This document shows positions 56,527 to 64,000 of a stretch of DNA of 64,000 bases, one piece after another (within the stretch, counting starts at the first letter, position 1; each line of letters opens with the position of its first letter). The notes beneath the pieces were generated by a model, which saw only the letters and a list, made by a program, of their open reading frames with translations, was not told the origin of the DNA and ran no database searches. The position numbers and the translations under genes are program-made. The stretch is from Notolepis coatsorum (taxonomy: Eukaryota; Chordata; Actinopteri; Aulopiformes; Paralepididae). The stretch spans positions 68,983,239 to 69,047,238 of the forward strand of contig OZ020589.1 in the NCBI GenBank assembly GCA_963971535.1, read 5' to 3'.

Positions 56527-57720
56527 TGATTGATTGATTGATTGATTGAAAATTGTATTAACAGATTGCAGAATAGGTACAATTAGGGCTGTCCCCGACT
56601 AAGGATTTGGATGGTCGACTAGGATTGGCCAAAATTTGCCGTTAGTCGACTATTGGTCGACTTAAAAAATTAAATAAAATAATATTTTTAAACTTTTTTT
56701 TATTTTTTATCATTCCATTTGGGCTGTGGGGGGTGCTTAATGTCTGAAGGAGTCGACTGAAGGCTTCTTGTCCTCTGCAAAAGCATGCAATTGGTCCACT
56801 GATGGATGCATCTTGATATTTGTCTAATATAGTGTGTTCATTGATTAGATGGGTGAAATCCTCTTTCAGTGCCTCTGTGCCTGTTTTCGTAGGCAGTTAG
56901 CCTCTGGTATGCGTGCCATTAGCGTTAGCCACGCTTCTAGGCCTATTTTTTTTGGAAGGAATGATAAAAAATAAATAAAAAATAATAATATTAATATTTA
57001 TTTTTATAAATTTTTTTATTATATTCGACTAAGAGGTTGGCCAGTCGACTACGGCTCCTTTCGACCGATTAGTCGACTAATCGATTAATAGGGGTCAGCC
57101 CTAGGTACAATACAGTACAGCTCAATACACACAATTGTTAAGGGGATGCAGACCAGAGAAAGACTTTCGTCTTGTTTACATCAGGGTCCCCCATTTTCAA
57201 TCATCATAACATATATGACATACAGAGACAGTACTGCTACATCTATACATTTATGACATACCAGATTTACAAATACAGTACTGTTTGTGATACAAAAAGA
57301 GTTTAAAAAAGAGAGTATATACATTTGACGAAGAAACTGTACATTGGATGAGTTGGGGTGGGGGGCAACTGTACATAGGAGGTGGTTGGGTGGGTGGGGG
57401 GGGGTAGGCGGGGTGGGGTAACTGTAGTACATTGGATTATCGACGAAACCTTACTTGGTTCCAAGAAGAGGGTCTCGTGTATTATTGGGTTAGGACATTT
57501 ACTGTACATTGGAGGGGGTTGGGTTTGGACATTTACAGGGGCCAGTTTCGAATTGCAGTCTCCCGTAGGTGCTCCTTGAGAGTGGTTTTAAAAGTGGGTA
57601 GTGATTCACATTCCTTTACAGCTGTGGGTAGGGCGTTCCACATTGATGTGGCATAATTGCGAAACGTTGACATTAATATAGCCATCAATATCTTATGGCA
57701 AATGATTAGGGCCTATTACA
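56527..57720 (-). mobile_element. LINE A copy with (TCAA)n tail, split by a hAT
   Basis: A minus-strand LINE A. Its tail is (TCAA)n (forward TTGATTGATTG at 56527-56550), unlike the (ATTC)n of most copies. It retains the C-terminal coding end: ATSMWNALPTAVKECESLPT, then FKTTLKEHLRETAIRN (about 57660-57545). A hAT of 520 bp interrupts the 3' UTR. Confidence 0.75.
56584..57103. mobile_element. hAT-Ac-like MITE (520 bp)
   Basis: Termini TAGGGCTGTCCCCGACTAA and ATAGGGGTCAGCCCTA. The 8-bp duplication GGTACAAT at 56576-56583 and 57104-57111 is perfect. Subterminal GTCGACTA motifs repeat at both ends. Noncoding. It is the innermost member of a gypsy/hAT/LINE/hAT nest. Confidence 0.9.
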
Positions 57721-60700
57721 ATAGATTTTTTAAAGAAATAACTGTATTTATCAATTAACAAGTCAGAGTCTGAGTCTGCACCTTCTGAGTCCGAATGCAG
57801 TCAATGCTCGAGTCCAAGTCGAGTCCTGAAAATGAGTCGAGGACTCGAGTCCGAGTACTGGACTTGAGTACTACAACACTGGCTTCAAGAGTGTGAACCT
57901 CAGAGGCCAGCCACCATCGACCAAAATAAGTGGACATCTCACGTGCCAACTCTACTTAGGTCCGTTTCTCATATTTAGTTGCACCCAGTAAGCCTGGGGT
58001 ACTAGTTCATATACTTTTAAAACTATGGTTTTTACCTTGGAGATAGTTTTCACTGTCTGTTATAGGCAAAGCAGCAAGCTTCCTGAGCCTCCCAGTCAAC
58101 ACACACTGTAGCAGCAGGGTCAGCTCCGCATCGCTCCACTTCCTGTTTTTAGCCAACCTCAAGCCAACAACAAGATAAATGTATCTGGGGATCAAAAATC
58201 ATACCCTCCTTGATCAGATCCAGCTTATAACGCTCCAAACGCTGACGTTTCTGCTCTTGCTGTAGCTCAGCCTCACGTAGCTGCACATTGTATTTTAGCC
58301 TCTCAATTTCAACAGCTTGTTCATTTGCATGAATAGCCTGATGTTATATTATCGTACTTGGCCATCGCGTCCCGCTCTTAAGCCTATCGAGATATACCTC
58401 ATCTCATGTACCTACTGTACTCCACTAACAAAAAACAAATACGCCCACACCTGCCGGGTCCCGCCCCTATGGAGGCGTAGCCTATAAGACACTAGGCATG
58501 GTCACCAAACACTCTTCCTCTATTTCGTTTCCATCATAACGGTCGCAGTGCGCCTTATGTAACTAGTTGTTATGAAAAGATTAGAGAAATTGCGTAATGT
58601 TGAAAGTTACCGGAGGTTTGCTTACCCCTGGAATCTTCGGGGCATGTTTCAGCGACACGTCGGGCCTATTCTGATGTTTCCTCGTCTGGTGACAGCAGAT
58701 CAGGGAGCAGCGTGCGAGGTTGGCTATCGAGCCGGCTCGCACACAGGTGAGCCCTGTGTCATCAGGCATTGATGTTAGTGTTAGTAATGCTGGTTTGTTT
58801 TGTTACACAACCATGTTGTGTGTCGGCGCCAGGAGCGGGATGGTTTGGTGAACGGTTCACTGCAGTGGACGGGTTCCAAACGATCCTGGAAGCGTGCTAC
58901 TAAACAACTAATGCTAACACTACATGCTAATGCTAATGCTATATGCTAACACTACTGCTACGCTGTTCTAATGTCTCCGCCGTGGGATTTTGCTGCTTTT
59001 CCCTCCTCTTGCCCGGTTCATCAATGAAGGTCAGTCGGTAGCTAATGTGGGGGTTTTGCTGAGTCCTATTTTACCCTTTTTACGGGGTAAATGGGTTGAC
59101 AACAGGGTGTGCCATGACTAGGTAGGCCTAGCCAGGTAGCGTTAATCCTGTGCCCCGGCGGGGTTTTGAACGGTGTTTCCACCCGGAAGCCGATGCTTGA
59201 GGCTCGGCGGGTGGCAGTAGAGCTATACTACTGCAGGATGGGACTTAGCGGCGGCCCGTGTTGTGGCTCAGCTGACTGTTTTCTGTCCATAGTAGCGTTG
59301 AACGCTATGCTATAGTAGTGTAGTGGGCTACTGTTTTGTTCTGTCTCTCCGCTACGAGAATGTCTGTCTATGCTACAGCTTTCTCTCCTCTCAACCATTC
59401 ATGCTGACGGTCAATCGGTGTCTATTGGGGGAGTAGTGCGGGGGGGGGGGGGGGGGGGCTTTGTTTACCTTTTGGGTAAATGGGCTAAGCTAGGGCTGGT
59501 GTGCTGTTGTGAATATTATGAATGAATGCGGGACTGGTTCTCTCTGGTCCGCCTCCCCTTAACGTTGTGTACATGGGCTTGCTCATTCTACAGTATTTTG
59601 TGGTGTTAGTTATTTTATTCATTTAACCCCTTCATGGTGCACACCACAGTGGAGGTTGCTGTTTGCAACCACCAATGGTGCTCCGTGTTAACATCAGTCC
59701 TTTGCTTTTGACATATTGAAACAGTGCCCCGCCCGGCCGACGCCATGAGGTGGGTCGGCCTGGCGAGTGGCTGGTGGGCTGCTAAAGCCTGTACCGCCAC
59801 GGTATGGAATTGGCAGCGAATTGCTGTTTTTTCTTGAGGGCCAGCCGACGTCGACACATCGCGCAAGGTTGTTGACGTTATTAGCTTTGACCTAGCCGCA
59901 AGCTATAACCGCTCAGGGTTCCCCTCTCCGCAGGGGATTTTGGTCTTCTGCTGGAGCGCGGGCGGTATTGTCCTAGGCCCCGCACCGCCTCACACCGCGC
60001 AGCCAGAAGAAGAGAGAGCACGGCCTCGTCAGCGGCGATGATGAGGCCCTCGACAGGCGGCCATGTTTTCCCCCGCCAGAGGTATCCTGGGCGTTGAATC
60101 GACAGGTGTCCACAAGGCCGACAGCCTTTGCGGCCGAGGGATCGGCCATGTTGGATGGGCTCGGCTTGAACAACAAGCCGTCGACGTCCTGCCGCGAGCA
60201 GCCCGCTCTCCGATCACTCCCTCCCCCAACACCAGCGGAAAAAGGGGGCTCTGATTGTTTCCTTTGGCTGCGGGCCGCGTGCCTTCGTTGAAGCGCGGGC
60301 GGCCCCACTTTTCGCTTCTCATGGGGACAGGGGCTGACACCCAGTTGATGGCTGAGCCTGGGTCTGTCCGTGAGAATGTTGTGCTGTCAAGCGGCTCCCA
60401 CACCATAACCTGTGTTGGTTGAGCCTGGTGTTATGTCTGTCAACTATAAGTGTTGTCAGCAGGGGGGCTCGAAACCTTTTGAGGCACACAGTGCGGGCTT
60501 CCCCGGCCTCGCCTTCGCCAGGCCAGGTATCATGTTGGTGCCTCCCACTCCTGAAAGATTGGCAGTGGTCTCGCAGGCACGCGTGATTTGGGTGGTAGTA
60601 ATATCACTGCAGGGCTACGGTGTGTAGGAACCCATGGGGTCCTCACGCCTTGCATGTCCGGCTGCAGAACAACTCCTCAGCATGTTCTGGAGGGGTGTTC

Positions 60701-62069
60701 AGTGGGGGGGCTTTTGTCACCTAGATTGATGTCAGCTTCCCCGTATCAAACCGGCCCTTTCTGTCGGGGTCCCCCCCTTGGGTGCGATTGCCTCGTGGGT
60801 AGTGTCAGGTTCCGACCCGACTCCACGGAACGCTCTGCTCGCAAGGGTCCAGGGTTGGCTACGCACAGCGGGTGGGACCGGGCAGACTATCTACAGTTCC
60901 TGGCGGACCTGCGCCACATGGCGGCGGGTGCGTTGGGAGTGTCATCACATATGACTACGGCAGTACCATATGTCAAGGTGGATGGAGAGAACGCTGAGGC
61001 GGAGACTTGTGTTTACACAACCCCACCCGTTTTCAGGTTTGGTACAGACCCTATTGTCAGGGTCACCTGCAGTGACAGCTCTGGTCAACGAGATCCAATC
61101 TCTGTGGATGAAGCAAGCCATCGTCGTGGCGTTCTCCTCCCGGTGTTCTCTGGTGCCTGAGAAATCGGGAGGGGGGGGGGTGTCAGACCCATGCTGGACC
61201 TGTCCCATGGGAAGGTTCAGCATTTTTTGGATCATCTCCTACCTGTTGAACACTGTCAGGTGGGGGTCTGGTTCTCCTCCATAGACCTGTAGGATGCGTA
61301 TTCGCATCTCCGATCTTCCATCCTAGGGCTTACCTACGCTTCCTTTGCAGGGTTAGCGTATGAGTACCAGAGGCTGCCGTTCGGTTTTCTCTGGCTCCCC
61401 GCATCTTCACCAAGTGCGTGGAGGCCGCATTGGGGCCTCTGCGTCGTCAGGGGTTACGAAGTGTATTCTGCCCTGACGACGTTCTGGTCCTTCGCGGTCA
61501 AGGTGGATCGTCGGGTCTCGTACCAGGCAGGTCCCTACCAGCCTGGGGTTTGCTGTAGACTGGAAGTAGAGTACTCCTCTTCCCAGTCAATGGTTGGAGT
61601 GCTATGGGCATCCCTCTCAGAGCGTGTTGTCGACACGCTCGGGAGGTTCCGTCCTAGGACGGTTACGGCGCTGTCTCACGTCACGTTTTTTACCGACGCC
61701 TCCCTCGCTGGTGACGCGTCGGGCCAACGCAGTAGGGGGCAGCTGGCAAACCATGCTGCCCGGTCTGCGCTACTTTCAATGTGTTGGTATTGAAAGCGGT
61801 ACTTCTGGTCCTCAAACGGTGTTGATCAGGACGGACAATACGACGTCAGTGTCGTATATCGACAGACAGGGAGGAGTACGCTCCCCCCGTCTGCACCAGG
61901 CGGCGACCGATGCCGTGCTGCCTGAGATTCTTCCCCATACAGTACATCTGTTAGGTCAGTTGTTGGGACGGGTACGTTGAGGGGCGCAGGTTCTTGATCC
62001 TGATGGTGCCGGACCGGGGCGCAGCTGTGTGGTTCCCGGTCCTGATTCAGCTACTGGTAGTCTGGAGAG

Positions 62070-63100
62070 GATGGACCCTTCTGTGGTTGATACCATCCGG
62101 AATGCGCATGCTCCCTCCACTGTCGCGCTTTACGCGGGCAGATGGCGTATGTTCCAAGTGTGGTGTAAGGCGGGGGGCCGGGACCCAGTCTCCTGCCCCC
62201 TGGATGCTGTCCTTAGTTACCTCCAGTCTCTCCTTGATAGACTGTCGGCTTCGACGGTGAGGGTATATGCAGCAGCTATATCCTCCTATCATGAGGGATT
62301 TGAGGGGGATGTCTTGTTCAGCCACCCTCTTGTGAAGCGTTTCCTGCTTGGCGCTCGACGCGTTAAGCCGGTGCAACGCTCTTTGGCTCCGAGTTGGGAT
62401 CTTCAATTGGTCCTCGGTCGGTTGTCCTTGGCCCCGTTTGAGCCTTGTGAGCAAGCGCTGTTGGAACAGCTGTCGTTCAAGACCGCGTTCTTGCTGGCCG
62501 TCACCTCTGCTGAACGCGTGGGTGTGCTTTGTGCTCTCTCGGTACGACCAGAGTGCCTGTCTTTCGTTCCGATTGCGGTGCCACTCTGCGGCCTAATCCT
62601 GCCTTCGTGCCTAAAAATATCTGGAGTTCTTCCCCTCCAGGGATATTGTGGTTCAGGCGTTTCATCCGCCTCCTCACGCTAGTGAGTTAGATGCGGGCCT
62701 TCACCTGTCATATCCGGTCTGTGCTTGGGAATTTACCTCAGCCGTACTCAGGACCTCTGGGTCACCGATCAGCTTTTTGTCTGTCACGGTGGTTCTCATG
62801 CCGGTAAGGCACTATCGAACAATGCCTGTCCCATTGGTTGTGCGAGGGTGTTGCCCTCTGCTACACGTTGGCCGGGCTGGATCCCCCTGGGGGCGTCAGG
62901 GCGCACTCCACTCGTGGGGTGGCAGCCTCTGCCGCTCTGCTGGGTGGGGCCTCGGTGGAGGACATCTGTGCTGCAGCTTCATGGTCCTCCCCGGGCCCCT
63001 TTGTAAGGTTTTACCTCATGGACATGACCGGGGGTTCTGTCTCCCAGGCGGTTCTGGGGTCTGTGGCCTTTCCTGCTTCCCGTCCTTTGGTAGGGTAGCA
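62070..63100 (+). pseudogene. DIRS-A tyrosine recombinase remnant
   Basis: The N-terminal SAM-like core-binding region is visible (APSTVALYAGRWRMFQVWC, LSASTVRVYAAAISSYHEGF), as is the C-terminal catalytic end with the H..R box (HSTRGVAASAALLGGASVED) and the Tyr nucleophile region (VRFYLMDMTGGS). In intact relatives this enzyme integrates a circular DNA copy without target duplication. This copy is broken. I leave its breaks undescribed. Confidence 0.7.
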
Positions 63101-63320
63101 GGAGTGTGTGGGTATGGGCCACAGTGTGTTAGGTCACACGTGGTTCCGCCTGTGCTGTGTGTTCAAGGGGTTCTAGTTCCCTCTTGCTCGCACTCGGGTG
63201 GAGTTGACTGCGCCCCCCCTTCATTAGGAAGGATGGGGTGACGGGACTCCCCAACCCCTTGATGTGGGCTTACGGGTCCTCAGGGGGTACATTTGTCGGG
63301 CCTCGCGTCCGCTCTACCCC

Positions 63321-63440
63321 ATATCTCGATAGGCTTAAGAGCGGGATGCGATGGCCAAGTACGATAATATAACGAAAGGTTATGTATATAACCTAGTTAT
63401 ATGAGTACTGGCTGAGCGTCCCGCTCTTAACGGCCCTGAG
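63321..63440. repeat. DIRS-A internal complementary region
   Basis: Contains the complement of the left outer end (GGCCAAGTACGATAATAT, about 63350-63367) joined to the complement of the right outer end (AACGAAAGGTTATGTATATA, about 63371-63390). The DIRS replication model needs this arrangement to rebuild both ends through a circular intermediate. Confidence 0.75.
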
Positions 63441-63694
63441 TCCCCTTTTGAGGAATCGTTTCCTGGAAACGTGTTTTTTGGCGAGGAAGAGTGTTTGGTG
63501 ACCATGCCTAGTGTCTTATAGGCTACGCCTCCTTAGGGGCGGGACCCGGCAGGTGTGGGCGTATTTGTTTTTCGTTAGTGGAGTACAGTAGGTACATGAG
63601 ATGAGGTATATCTCGATAGGCTTAAGAGCGGGACGCTCAGCCAGTACTCATATAACTAGGTTATATACATAACCTTTCGTTCTTCTTCTGGAGG

Positions 63695-64000
63695 AATTGA
63701 TTGATTGATTGAAAACTTTATTAACAGATTGCAGAATGGGTACAATACAGTACAGTTCAATACACACAATTGTTAAGGGGATGCAGACCAGAGAAAGACT
63801 TTCATCTTGTTTACATCAGGGTCCCCCATTTTCAATTCATCAGGACATATATGACATACATGACATACAGATATACAGTACTGCTACATCTATACATTTA
63901 AGACATACCAGATTTGCAAATACAGTACTGTTTGTGATACAAAAAGAGTCCAGAAAAGAGTATACATTTGACGTAAAAACTGTACATTGGGGGAGGTTGG
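63695..64000 (-). mobile_element. LINE A copy, (TCAA)n tail, runs off the window
   Basis: GATTGATTGATTG tail complement followed by the LINE A 3' UTR (ACAGATTGCAGAATGGGTAC ... ATCAGGGTCCCCCATTTTCA). It belongs with the copy at 56527-57720 by tail and by its 3' UTR variants. It continues beyond 64000. Confidence 0.8.

Larger units (their letters stand above)
56278..57881. mobile_element. hAT MITE (GAGTC-rich ends) with nested LINE A
   Basis: CAGTGTTGTAGTCGAGTC at the left and AGTACTACAACACTG at the right are the termini. GCTTCAAG at 56270-56277 and 57882-57889 is a perfect 8-bp duplication. The ends are built of (CCAAGT/CGAGT)-type motifs. The middle, from about 56527 to 57720, is a LINE A copy. 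Confidence 0.85.
53522..58345 (-). mobile_element. Ty3/gypsy fossil, main piece
   Basis: Minus-strand remnant with, in order from 58345: a coiled gag-like start (ERLKYNVQLREAELQQEQKR), a gag/SCAN-like segment (TYLSERNAKISTEAAVIADE, about 56160-56240), a zinc knuckle (CLRKGHWKAEC, about 54810), and integrase zinc-binding and core pieces (about 53650-54100). It has many breaks and is old. No LTRs are seen in the window. Two hAT-type elements (54875-56046 and 56278-57881) are inserted with clear 8-bp duplications. DIRS-B interrupts it at 53521, and a further integrase piece lies at 29400-29509. Confidence 0.7.
58346..63681 (+). mobile_element. DIRS element (DIRS-A), both ends present, coding broken
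   Basis: Inverted terminal repeats at about 58373-58520 and 63485-63635 are complementary to each other. The outer ends ATATTATCGTACTTGG (58346) and ATACATAACCTTTCGTT (63681) are both represented, complemented and joined, in the internal complementary region (about 63321-63440). GTT occurs at 58343-58345, 63679-63681 and within the complementary region. Coding remnants in order: RT/RNase H (about 61300-61980, with TDNTTSVSYI and FFTDASLA) and a tyrosine recombinase (about 62070-63100, with SKHAHAPSTVALYAGRW-type start, HSTRGVAAS and FVRFYLMDM). Several breaks. ORF1 is not recognisable. Fossil. Confidence 0.8.

Noticed and set aside
1-64000. Host protein-coding gene
   Set aside because: Every frame over about 150 codons was assigned to a mobile element, a repeat or a GC-driven artefact. 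Small host exons cannot be excluded by eye.

Overview
The window reads as intergenic DNA from a teleost fish that is packed with transposable elements. I found no convincing host protein gene. The organism call rests on the mix of families: L2 and Rex1/CR1-like LINEs, Tx1-type L1s, DIRS and BEL/Pao elements, a Tnp2-type DNA transposon with a DUF4806 partner gene, many hAT and piggyBac-like MITEs, and long minisatellites. The species cannot be named from the sequence alone.

Layout. 1-5.8 kb: copies of one LINE family ('LINE A', tail (ATTC)n), two piggyBac-like MITEs, an 84-bp minisatellite ending in a CACTA-type terminus. 6.0-8.3 kb: a CpG-rich promoter-like module, a 5'-truncated L2 with target-site duplication (TSD), and a tRNA-like sequence. 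9.2-16.3 kb: a 110-bp satellite array split by a young BEL/Pao element with near-identical LTRs. 16.3-19.6 kb: LINE fragments, a second tRNA-like sequence and a second copy of the CpG-rich module. 19.6-26.4 kb: a full-length L1/Tx1 element with a 16-bp TSD, an intact ORF1 and an ORF2 carrying two frameshifts. 26.4-29.4 kb: a foldback element, a microsatellite and another LINE.

29.4-63.7 kb is one large nest. A Ty3/gypsy fossil (minus strand) is split by a DIRS element whose two ends lie at 29510 and 53521. Inside the DIRS sits an L1/Tx1 (32568-51215). Inside that L1 sits a 12.4-kb Tnp2 (EnSpm-like) transposon (38157-50532). Inside the transposon sit a LINE A copy, a hAT MITE, a gypsy fragment with a G-rich minisatellite, and a tandem array that carries copies of one of the transposon's own exons. 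The gypsy fossil also holds two hAT elements, one of which contains LINE A containing a third hAT, and abuts a second DIRS (58346-63681) showing the inverted-repeat and internal-complementary-region geometry of that class.

The most notable system is the Tnp2 transposon. Its 711-aa transposase frame is continuous once the LINE A insertion is set aside. Immediately downstream lies a DUF4806 gene whose 12 predicted exons join into an uninterrupted 415-codon frame. A splice acceptor one base before its ATG suggests both proteins come from one promoter by alternative splicing. Upstream are a YY1-like site, a perfect CRE and a 77-bp repeat array. Its terminal inverted repeats do not begin with the CACTA/CACTG expected for this transposase family.
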